A DNA stretch of 5,071 nt from Oscillospiraceae bacterium (GTDB taxonomy: Bacteria; Bacillota; Clostridia; Oscillospirales; UBA929). The stretch spans positions 1-5,071 of the forward strand of contig WRLJ01000145.1 of NCBI GenBank assembly GCA_009777685.1, given 5' to 3'. Shown here piece after piece: positions 1 through 5,071 of the stretch (the stretch's first letter is position 1; each line of letters opens with the position of its first letter). Position numbers and translations under genes: made by a program. Below the pieces are notes generated by a model. It searched no databases, was not told the origin of the DNA, and was given only the letters and a program-made list of their open reading frames with translations.

Positions 1-309
1 GGTCATCGCCTCGACGATCACGGCGACGCCGGAGGGTCCGTAGCCCTCATACCGCACCGTTTCATAATGGTCGCCGCCGCCGGCGCCCGACGCGCGCTCA
101 ATGACGCGCTTGACGTTGTCGGACGGCACGTTTCCGGCGCGCGCCTTGGCCATCACGTCCTTCAGGCGCGGATTGGCGGCCGGGTCAGGACCGCCTTCGC
201 GGACGCATACAATGATTTCGCGCGACAGCTTGGTAAAGAGCTTGGCCCGCTGCGCGTCGGTTTTTTCCTTCCGGTGCTGTATATTCTTCCATTTGGAATG
301 GCCTGCCAT
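1..309 (-). CDS. yebC: YebC/PmpR (TACO1) family protein, N-terminal part
   Basis: The 103 visible codons start MAGHSKWKNIQHRKEKTDAQ, the near-invariant opening of the YebC/TACO1 family. They continue with the family's helical segments AKLFTKLSREI (about residues 23-33), NPRLKDVMAKARAGNVPSDN and RYEGYGPSGVAVIVEAMT. The gene runs off the low-coordinate end, so roughly the last 140 residues of a protein usually near 240 are missing. The start is ATG at 309-307, with AAGGAG at 323-318 eight bases upstream. The family was long annotated as DNA-binding transcriptional regulators (PmpR); work on TACO1 and bacterial homologues points to a role in translation. The sequence shown does not decide between these. 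The start lies 20 bp after the esterase stop with no terminator between, so the two are probably co-transcribed. Family assignment is secure; the function in this organism is not. Confidence 0.96.
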   Translation of the reverse strand, partial: MAGHSKWKNIQHRKEKTDAQRAKLFTKLSREIIVCVREGGPDPAANPRLKDVMAKARAGNVPSDNVKRVIERASGAGGGDHYETVRYEGYGPSGVAVIVEAMT

Positions 310-329
310 ACACACTGCTCCTTCTCTGT

Positions 330-1121
330 TTACGCCTGCCGCGCGCCTGTCCTTTCAAACCCCATGATCCATTCGATAACCTTCGGCAGGCACAAATCCC
401 AAAATTTCCAGGTATGCGCCTGGCCGGGGGTTTCGCGCCAGATCACGCGGTATCCCTGCCGCTCTATGTGCCGGTAAAGCTCCCGGTTCAGAGGGCATAA
501 GTAGTCGTCCGCGCCGACGGCCATGTATACGTCGGGCCTGGGCTCCCGGCAGGCTTCCGCCAATTGGAATATATCGTTCTCCGGACTGAGTTCGCCGCCG
601 AACACGCGCCGGATCATCGTCGCGATCACCTCGTTGTCCGTCTCTTTGAGCTGCGCTTTCGCCATGCGCCGGCTGATCGGCGCGGCGCTCAGCGCGGCGA
701 CCGCGCGGAAGCGTTCGGGACAGCGGAAGCCCAGCTTCAGCGCGCCGTAGCCGCCCATCGACAGACCCGCCGCGAACGTCGTCTCCCGATTCGGCCTGAT
801 GCCCAGCAGGCTCTCCATCAGCGCGGGAAGCTCCTCGCTGACGAACGTCCAGTAGCGCGGCCCGCCGTCGGCCATATCCGTCCAAAACCCGCGCATGGTG
901 CTGGGCATGATCACCGCGATGTTTTGCTCCTCGACATACCGCTCCAGCGAGGTCAGCCGCTGCCAGCCCGTATGGTCGTCGCCCAGCCCGTGCAGCAGGT
1001 ACAGCGTCCGGCGCGGGCCTTCAAGGGGCTTCTGCCACGGGTGCTGCTGGGGCAGCAGGACGTTCATGGCGACTTGATGGAGCAGGGCCTCGGAATAACA
1101 GTGCAGTTCAAGGAAAGCCAT
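330..1121 (-). CDS. Alpha/beta-hydrolase esterase (PF00756 / tributyrin-esterase type)
   Basis: This is a 263-residue protein with an alpha/beta-hydrolase plan. It has a YLLHGLGDDHTGW oxyanion-side loop (residues 41-53), the nucleophile elbow GLSMGGYGA with Ser121 (119-127), a probable acid residue in GADDYL (Asp205 or Asp206), and the catalytic histidine in QAHTWKFW (His236). The order and spacing match the esterase D/EstA branch (S-formylglutathione hydrolase-like and tributyrin esterases), which cleave short acyl or feruloyl esters. No signal peptide or membrane segment is visible, so it is probably cytoplasmic. The ATG at 1121 has GGAGG at 1133-1129, seven bases upstream, and length is normal for the family. 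Its physiological substrate cannot be read from the sequence. It is the first gene of a pair with yebC (20-bp gap) and has candidate promoters at 1154-1183 and 1221-1250. Confidence 0.9.
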   Translation of the reverse strand: MAFLELHCYSEALLHQVAMNVLLPQQHPWQKPLEGPRRTLYLLHGLGDDHTGWQRLTSLERYVEEQNIAVIMPSTMRGFWTDMADGGPRYWTFVSEELPALMESLLGIRPNRETTFAAGLSMGGYGALKLGFRCPERFRAVAALSAAPISRRMAKAQLKETDNEVIATMIRRVFGGELSPENDIFQLAEACREPRPDVYMAVGADDYLCPLNRELYRHIERQGYRVIWRETPGQAHTWKFWDLCLPKVIEWIMGFERTGARQA

Positions 1122-1153
1122 AGATGCGCCTCCGTCGGTTCAGTATTTTTCTT

Positions 1154-1183
1154 ATTATACCATGTCAAGCGCCCCGGACGCAA
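1154..1183 (-). promoter_or_regulatory. Candidate promoter of the esterase-yebC pair (proximal copy)
   Basis: On the minus strand TATAAT (1159-1154) is a perfect -10 box preceded by TGG, giving an extended -10 (TGnTATAAT). A weak -35, TTGCGT (1183-1178), sits 18 bp upstream. Transcription would begin near 1147 and leave a short leader of about 25 nt before the ATG at 1121, containing the GGAGG site. The -35 lies inside the right arm of an 8-bp-stem palindrome (1176-1196), so a protein bound there could block RNA polymerase. A perfect TTGACA occurs only 3 bp before the -10, which is too close to serve as its -35. Confidence 0.6.
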
Positions 1184-1220
1184 GTGAATTGCGTCCTCAT
1201 GCGCTCTTCGCCGCAGGCGC

Positions 1221-1250
1221 ATTATACCATGTCAAGCGCCCCGGACGCAA
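1221..1250 (-). promoter_or_regulatory. Duplicated distal copy of the esterase promoter
   Basis: This is an exact copy, 67 bp upstream, of the proximal promoter: TGGTATAAT with the -10 at 1226-1221 and TTGCGT at 1250-1245, again with an 18-bp spacer. If active, it would start transcription near 1214 and read through the proximal promoter and its palindrome. It is identical in sequence to the proximal copy but its use is unproven. Confidence 0.45.
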
Positions 1251-1268
1251 GTGAATTGCGTCCGGGGC
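1238..1268. repeat. Perfect 13-bp-stem palindrome at the upstream end of the duplicated promoter
   Basis: GCCCCGGACGCAA (1238-1250) pairs fully with TTGCGTCCGGGGC (1256-1268) around the loop GTGAA. The proximal copy keeps only the inner 8 bp (1176-1183 with 1189-1196). No T-run follows on either strand at terminator distance; the nearest, TTTTTT on the plus strand, begins 13 bp after the stem. It could be a repressor operator overlapping the -35 or a member of the GGACG hairpin family found further along this spacer. Confidence 0.8.
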
Positions 1269-1330
1269 AGGGTAAGAGCATTTTTTCGGCCGGCCACGGC
1301 ATTCTCATTCCCATGAATTTGCACACACCC

Positions 1331-1360
1331 TGTAGGGGACGCGGCCCTCCGCGTCCCGCA
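1331..1360. repeat. GGACG-type palindromic repeat, copy A
   Basis: TGTAGG is followed by GGGACGCGG (1336-1344), the loop CCCT, and CCGCGTCCC (1349-1357), a perfect 9-bp stem. It then ends with GCA. It lies in the opposite orientation to copies B and C: the TGTAGG flank is on the left here, while B and C have CCTACA on the right. Confidence 0.8.
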
Positions 1361-1392
1361 AAGCATCCCCAACGCACCCGGCGCGGGAAACG

Positions 1393-1418
1393 GCGGACGC
1401 ACAGAGTGCGTCCCTACA
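1393..1418. repeat. GGACG-type palindromic repeat, copy B
   Basis: GC is followed by GGACGCAC (1395-1402), the loop AGA, and GTGCGTCC (1406-1413), then CTACA. The stem is a perfect 8 bp. With copy A it forms an 88-bp unit (1331-1418) whose outer ends are inverted copies, TGTAGGGGACGC on the left against GCGTCCCTACA on the right. Confidence 0.8.
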
Positions 1419-1630
1419 TATACGTCATGTTTTAGATTTTACATTGTACGACAAAGATGTCATGTTAGGGCAGTTCCCTGTGGAGACAGCAAAGAAAGTG
1501 CAAGGGTATGGCCGGGAAGAACAAAGAAGGCAAAAAGAGAGAAAACCCGAAGTCGAGGCCAGGACAGCCCAGAAAAGCCCCTTACGGTAAACAGCCGTGT
1601 CTCGCACAAACAAAACCCCCGTATGAAAAG
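1419..1630. other. Spacer stretch with no gene or strong signal
   Basis: This stretch is richer in A than its surroundings. I find no ribosome-binding site with a convincing reading frame, no RNA gene and no strong hairpin. Reading frames that cross it on either strand run into the flanking repeats and give low-complexity Pro/Arg/Gly-rich peptides that look like repeat translations. A short near-repeat, GTCATGTTTTAG at 1424-1435 and GTCATGTTAG near 1459-1468, is the only internal pattern. Confidence 0.5.
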
Positions 1631-1690
1631 GCAGGGGGGCTGGGGGCGGCACGCCCCCAGTGGGGGGTCTGGGGGAGACCTCCCCCAGAA
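1631..1690. repeat. G/C-block double-hairpin repeat
   Basis: Two adjacent perfect hairpins made of G-runs and C-runs occur here. The first is 1640-1660, CTGGGGGCG paired with CGCCCCCAG around a 3-nt loop. The second is 1668-1689, TCTGGGGGA paired with TCCCCCAGA around GACC. Four G-runs of five or six (1634-1639, 1642-1646, 1662-1667, 1671-1675) fall on the plus strand. From memory, this layout resembles an intergenic repeat common in gut Clostridia; a genome search would settle that. No function can be assigned. Confidence 0.7.
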
Positions 1691-1775
1691 AGCCGCCTTA
1701 GCACTACAGAAACCAACCGGCGGACGGTAAACGGTGAAAACCCAGAAACCTTTCCCCGAAGTTTGCGGATAACCT

Positions 1776-1801
1776 GCGGACGAACGGAGTTCGTCCCTAC
1801 A
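1776..1801. repeat. GGACG-type palindromic repeat, copy C
   Basis: GC is followed by GGACGAAC (1778-1785), the loop GGA, and GTTCGTCC (1789-1796), then CTACA. The 8-bp stem is perfect and the orientation matches copy B. It sits about 35 bp beyond the ribU stop codon, so it would form a hairpin in the ribU 3' untranslated RNA. No T-run follows on the minus strand (TCCGCAGG comes next), so it is not a classical terminator. Confidence 0.8.
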
Positions 1802-1834
1802 GAGGGTTGTTCCCTGCGGGGCGGCGGGGACCCC

Positions 1835-2485
1835 CTATATCTTCCCTTGCAGCACCAGCACCCATAGCACACAGGTGCCGACCACAAAGACGGACGCGAT
1901 CAGAACTCCTGGGTTGAGCTTGCCTTTCCGGTCCGGCTCTTCCACGGGCGGCATCATACGGGATTTTTGGAGCGCCGTTTTGACAGGCTTATACAGCATC
2001 ATGGTAAAGGCCGCGTTCACGCCGCCCTTGATGAGGTTGAACGGGAGAAACGCCGGGATCAACAGCGCCGCGATTTCCTCCCGGGGACGGGCCATGTACA
2101 GCGGCGTGATCAGATAATTCCACAGGATCATCACAGCCGTCGTCAGCAGCCACGCGGCCGCAAGGCCGATCACCGCGCCCGTCAGGCTGCGCCTGCGCTT
2201 GTAAAGGAAAGCGGCTGTACAGGCAAAGGAACACCCCGAAATGACATTCATCAAAAAGCCGATCACGCCGTTTTCACTGACCGTAAACATTTCCGCAAAC
2301 GCAACCATGACCGTCATAGCCAGCGCCGCCAGAGGCCCGTAAAGAAACCCGCCGATCGTGATGATGACGTCTTTCGGGTCATACTTCAGAAACAGCACCA
2401 CCGGTATCCGCCCGAACACCATCACAACATAGGCGATCGCGCTCAGCATAGCCAGAACGCAGAGCTTTTTAAGGTTGAATCTCAT
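1835..2485 (-). CDS. ribU: Riboflavin ECF transporter substrate-binding subunit (RibU)
   Basis: This 216-residue integral membrane protein is probably the S component that binds riboflavin and pairs with a shared EcfA-EcfA'-EcfT energy module encoded elsewhere. The first helix (about 8-24) contains AxxxA (Ala12, Ala16), the motif used for docking on EcfT. RibU-like landmarks are FLKYDPKDV (32-40), ITIGGFLYGP (42-51), WNYLITPLYM (122-131) and NLIKGGVNAAF (150-160). Six hydrophobic segments are followed by a charged Pro-rich linker (175-192) and one more hydrophobic stretch (193-212). The FMN riboswitch directly upstream independently supports a flavin role. The ATG at 2485 has GGGAGG at 2500-2495, nine bases upstream. 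A start further upstream at 2569 would translate the leader hairpin and is rejected. Expression should fall when FMN is plentiful. Confidence 0.92.
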   Translation of the reverse strand: MRFNLKKLCVLAMLSAIAYVVMVFGRIPVVLFLKYDPKDVIITIGGFLYGPLAALAMTVMVAFAEMFTVSENGVIGFLMNVISGCSFACTAAFLYKRRRSLTGAVIGLAAAWLLTTAVMILWNYLITPLYMARPREEIAALLIPAFLPFNLIKGGVNAAFTMMLYKPVKTALQKSRMMPPVEEPDRKGKLNPGVLIASVFVVGTCVLWVLVLQGKI

Positions 2486-2510
2486 GAATATCCGCCTCCC
2501 GCATCCATAA

Positions 2511-2543
2511 GCGCGCCCCTGAAACCTCGTTTCAGGGGCGCGC
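2511..2543 (-). terminator. Leader hairpin between FMN aptamer and ribU (expression platform)
   Basis: GCGCGCCCCTGAAAC (2543-2529 on the minus strand) pairs perfectly with GTTTCAGGGGCGCGC (2525-2511) around the loop GAG, a 15-bp stem. It lies 47 nt after the aptamer and about 10 nt before the ribU Shine-Dalgarno, where the riboswitch output structure is expected. Only TT follows before ATGG, so the U-tract is poor for an intrinsic terminator. The stem ends 10 nt before GGGAGG and does not cover it. A terminator with a weak tract is my first choice. Confidence 0.55.
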
Positions 2544-2589
2544 GATTTCCATACACGGAAACCTTGCAAACGGCCATAGACCGTCCTTC

Positions 2590-2720
2590 GCTTCTCTCAT
2601 CCAGACTGTTACTGTCGGTTTGGGACTCACACCCAATCAACCGCGGAAAACGCGGCTCGCGGACTGATGGCGTGTACCGCCAATTACCGCCGGTGGGGAC
2701 TCACACCCCGCCCCGAAGCT
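2590..2720 (-). promoter_or_regulatory. FMN riboswitch (RFN element)
   Basis: On the minus strand all conserved RFN blocks appear in order. They are P1 5' strand GCTTC (2719-2715), GGGGTGTGAGTCCCC hairpin (2709-2695), ACCGGCGGTAA (2694-2684), the GGCGGTACACGCC arm, CAGTCCGCGAG followed by a variable GC-rich stem (2663-2641), and GGTTGATTGGG. Then come the second GGGTGTGAGTCCC (2634-2622), AACCGACAGTAACAGTCTGG and GGATGAGAGAAGC, whose end GAAGC (2594-2590) closes P1. The two GTGTGAGTCC loops replace the more usual GTGAAATTCC in both places. The aptamer binds FMN and controls the ribU gene that follows. Confidence 0.97.
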
Positions 2721-2726
2721 ATTGAG

Positions 2727-2732
2727 ATTAGA
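2727..2732 (-). promoter_or_regulatory. Possible -10 box for the ribU transcript
   Basis: TCTAAT (2732-2727 on the minus strand) matches TATAAT at five of six positions. It would start RNA at about 2720, exactly at the first base of the aptamer. No good -35 lies 16-18 bp upstream; that position (around 2750-2756) is already inside the palindromic repeat. The call rests on the -10 and the position only. Confidence 0.35.
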
Positions 2733-2744
2733 CTTCATCTGCTG

Positions 2745-2855
2745 TGTCACCTTGCGTCACACCCGGCGGGCGGTCGCAAAAACCCCTCTGCTTACGCTCG
2801 CAGGCTCGCTAGAGCGCCGGGGTGTTTTGCTTCCTGCCGGGTTACGCAAGCGCTC
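2745..2855. repeat. Tandem palindromic repeat, copy 1
   Basis: This 111-bp unit recurs 117 bp further on with two differences in 111 bp (G at 2804 against A at 2921; T at 2832 against C at 2949). Within it 2751-2850 is an imperfect palindrome. CTTGCGT matches ACGCAAG at the outer ends, CCCGGC matches GCCGGG inside that, then GCAAAAACCCC against GGGGTGTTTTGC, and CGCTC against GAGCG near the tip. It could fold into a hairpin of about 100 nt as RNA, or a cruciform as DNA. It ends 13 bp before the candidate ribU -10. Confidence 0.92.
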
Positions 2856-2861
2856 TTTTGC

Positions 2862-2972
2862 TGTCACCTTGCGTCACACCCGGCGGGCGGTCGCAAAAAC
2901 CCCTCTGCTTACGCTCGCAGACTCGCTAGAGCGCCGGGGTGTTTTGCTCCCTGCCGGGTTACGCAAGCGCTC
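2862..2972. repeat. Tandem palindromic repeat, copy 2
   Basis: This second 111-bp unit has its palindrome at 2868-2967, separated from the palindrome of copy 1 by 17 bp (2851-2867). Its edge lies 7 bp from the tuf stop codon. The two mismatches to copy 1 fall near the tip and in the T-rich arm, leaving the outer arms intact. There is no transposase gene, and no reading frame in the unit looks genuine. Confidence 0.92.
2895..2939 (-). terminator. Terminator-like hairpin after tuf, inside repeat copy 2
   Basis: On the minus strand CCCC (2939-2936) and GGGG (2903-2900) close a GC-rich hairpin, with a further GCGCTC-type stem inside, and GGGG is followed at once by TTTTT (2899-2895). This is the layout of an intrinsic terminator about 40 nt past the tuf stop. 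Copy 1 carries the same arrangement at 2822-2778. No other terminator candidate is visible between tuf and the riboswitch, so the repeat may have taken on this role. Confidence 0.45.
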
Positions 2973-2979
2973 GTCGCTT

Positions 2980-4182
<1,203 letters not shown>

Positions 4183-4217
4183 GATTGATAATCCTCCTCG
4201 TAACATTTCCTCTTGTC

Positions 4218-4246
4218 ATTCTATCGAAAGTCGGACAGAAATGCAA
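4218..4246 (-). promoter_or_regulatory. tuf promoter in the fusA-tuf gap
   Basis: On the minus strand TTGCAT (4246-4241) and TAGAAT (4223-4218) are separated by exactly 17 bp. The -10 matches at five of six positions; the -35 only at TTG. An A-rich tract (around 4247-4262) lies just upstream, as in an UP element. Transcription would start near 4211, giving a leader of about 29 nt that contains the strong GAGGAGG site. An internal promoter would allow EF-Tu to be made in excess over EF-G. Confidence 0.65.
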
Positions 4247-4324
4247 GGGTTTTTTGAAATTTTGATTTTCCATCGCGTCCTTTGGCCCGGATTCCCTGTT
4301 CCGGACGGACAGACGCGCCGAAAA

Positions 4325-5071
4325 CTAGCGCTGTTCCACGAGCTTTTCCTGCAAGCTCGCGGGTATTTCGATGTAGTGCGAGGGTTCCATCGAATAGTTG
4401 CCGCGCCCTTGCGTGCGGGAGCGCAGCTCCGTGGCGTAGCCGAACATCTCGCTCAGCGGCACGGACGCGTTCACCTGCTGCGCGCCGGGCTTGGCCTCCA
4501 TGCTGCTGATCTGCGCGCGGCGGCTGTTCAAATCCCCGATCACGTCGCCGAGGTAATCCTCCGGAACGGTCACGGCGACCTTCATGATCGGCTCGAGCAG
4601 AACCGGCCCCGCCTGCCGGCAGGCCTCCTTAAAGGCCATGGAGGCGGCGATTTTGAAGGCAATCTCCGAGCTGTCCACCTCGTGGTAGGAACCGTCGTAG
4701 AGCGTAACCTTCACGTCCACGACCGGATATCCGGCCAGCACACCGGCCGGCATCGCGTCTTCGACGCCCTTCTGGACGGCGGGGATAAATTCCTTCGGGA
4801 CGCTGCCGCCGACGGTCTTGTTGATAAACTCAAAGCCCTTGCCCGACTCGTTCGGCTCAACAATGATCTTAACGTGGCCGTACTGACCGCGCCCGCCGGA
4901 CTGTCTGGCGTACTTATGGTCAATGTCCGCGCTTTTGCTGACGGTCTCCTTATAGGCGCCCTGCGGCTTTCCGACATTGGCCTCCACCTTGAATTCGCGC
5001 AGTAACCGGTCAACGATGATCTCCAGGTGCAGTTCTCCCATCCCGGCAATAATGGTCTGGCCGGTTTCCGT
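4325..5071 (-). CDS. fusA: Elongation factor G, C-terminal part
   Basis: The frame is open to the window edge and gives the last 248 residues of a protein usually near 690-700. It starts TETGQTIIAGMGELHLEIIV, the end of domain III. Next is domain IV (from about AYKETVSK, 39-46) with GGRGQYGHVKI, the tip region and HEVDSSEIAFKIAASMAFKEA (130-150). Domain V (from about 159) follows with LEPIMKVAVTVPEDYLGDVIGDLNSRR and ends MFGYATELRSRTQGRGNYSM. EF-G drives tRNA-mRNA translocation with GTP; its GTPase domain lies outside the window. The internal Met at 5041 is not the start, since conserved EF-G residues precede it. The stop TAG at 4327-4325 precedes tuf by 142 bp, and I see no convincing terminator in the gap, so readthrough into tuf is likely. 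Confidence 0.98.
   Translation of the reverse strand, partial: TETGQTIIAGMGELHLEIIVDRLLREFKVEANVGKPQGAYKETVSKSADIDHKYARQSGGRGQYGHVKIIVEPNESGKGFEFINKTVGGSVPKEFIPAVQKGVEDAMPAGVLAGYPVVDVKVTLYDGSYHEVDSSEIAFKIAASMAFKEACRQAGPVLLEPIMKVAVTVPEDYLGDVIGDLNSRRAQISSMEAKPGAQQVNASVPLSEMFGYATELRSRTQGRGNYSMEPSHYIEIPASLQEKLVEQR

Larger units (their letters stand above)
1154..1263. repeat. Two exact 43-bp direct repeats, period 67 bp
   Basis: Positions 1154-1196 and 1221-1263 are identical over 43 bp. They begin ATTATACCATGTCAAGC and end TGCGTCC. The intervening 24 bp (1197-1220) holds an inverted repeat, ATGCGC at 1199-1204 and GCGCAT at 1217-1222. The repeat carries a complete promoter on the minus strand plus a palindrome, so the duplication doubles a regulatory region rather than random sequence. 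Confidence 0.95.

Noticed and set aside
1154..1170. TTGACA plus TATAAT as a consensus promoter pair
   Set aside because: The two boxes are only 3 bp apart on the minus strand, so they cannot be used together; the -10 is instead supported by its TG extension. No good -10 lies 17 bp beyond that TTGACA (TACTGA only).
564..1187. Plus-strand open frame opposite the esterase
   Set aside because: It is a shadow of the esterase, which has a clear catalytic triad and ribosome-binding site on the other strand.
1124..1887. Several short open frames on both strands in the repeat spacer
   Set aside because: They translate palindromic repeats into Pro/Arg/Gly-rich peptides, overlap each other on opposite strands, and lack convincing ribosome-binding sites.
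2486..2569. Upstream start for RibU adding 28 residues
   Set aside because: The added residues would be encoded by the riboswitch output hairpin, and GGGAGG is correctly placed for the ATG at 2485.
2745..2972. CRISPR-like repeat array
   Set aside because: There are only two units of 111 bp with strong internal symmetry and a 6-bp join, no short repeats with unique spacers, and no cas genes.
4183..4206. Upstream start for EF-Tu adding eight residues
   Set aside because: The added codons contain the GAGGAGG ribosome-binding site; EF-Tu normally begins at MGK/MAK.
4260..4324. Terminator after fusA
   Set aside because: A 5-bp inverted repeat (CCGGA/TCCGG) is present but has an 8-nt loop and no T-run, which is too weak to call.

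Overview
The window is GC-rich DNA from a Gram-positive bacterium, most likely a gut-type member of the Clostridia (Oscillospiraceae-like). This is inferred from three things: EF-Tu and EF-G sequences of clostridial flavour, an FMN riboswitch ahead of an ECF-type riboflavin transporter subunit, and spacers full of GC-rich palindromic repeats of a kind common in that group. All five protein genes lie on the minus strand, so the transcriptional order runs from high to low coordinates.

Layout in transcription order: the C-terminal third of fusA (EF-G, cut by the window end) at 5071-4325; a short spacer with a good promoter; complete tuf (EF-Tu) at 4182-2980; two tandem 111-bp copies of an imperfect palindrome (2972-2745); an FMN riboswitch (2720-2590), a strong hairpin (2543-2511) and ribU (2485-1835); a 713-bp non-coding spacer built largely of palindromic repeats (1834-1122), whose end nearest the next gene carries a duplicated promoter; a PF00756-type esterase at 1121-330; and, 20 bp further on, the first 103 codons of a YebC/TACO1-family gene (309-1).

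The genes form three transcription blocks. fusA-tuf is the tail of the classical str operon (translation elongation), with an extra promoter just before tuf. ribU is a self-contained FMN-controlled riboflavin uptake unit. The esterase and yebC form a tight pair read from the promoter(s) at 1154-1250.

I see no undescribed enzymatic or defence system. The least explained parts are the repeats: five small hairpins sharing GGACG/CGTCC arms whose inner bases change in compensating pairs, a 67-bp-period duplication that copies a promoter together with one of these palindromes, and the 117-bp-period palindrome pair between tuf and the riboswitch.
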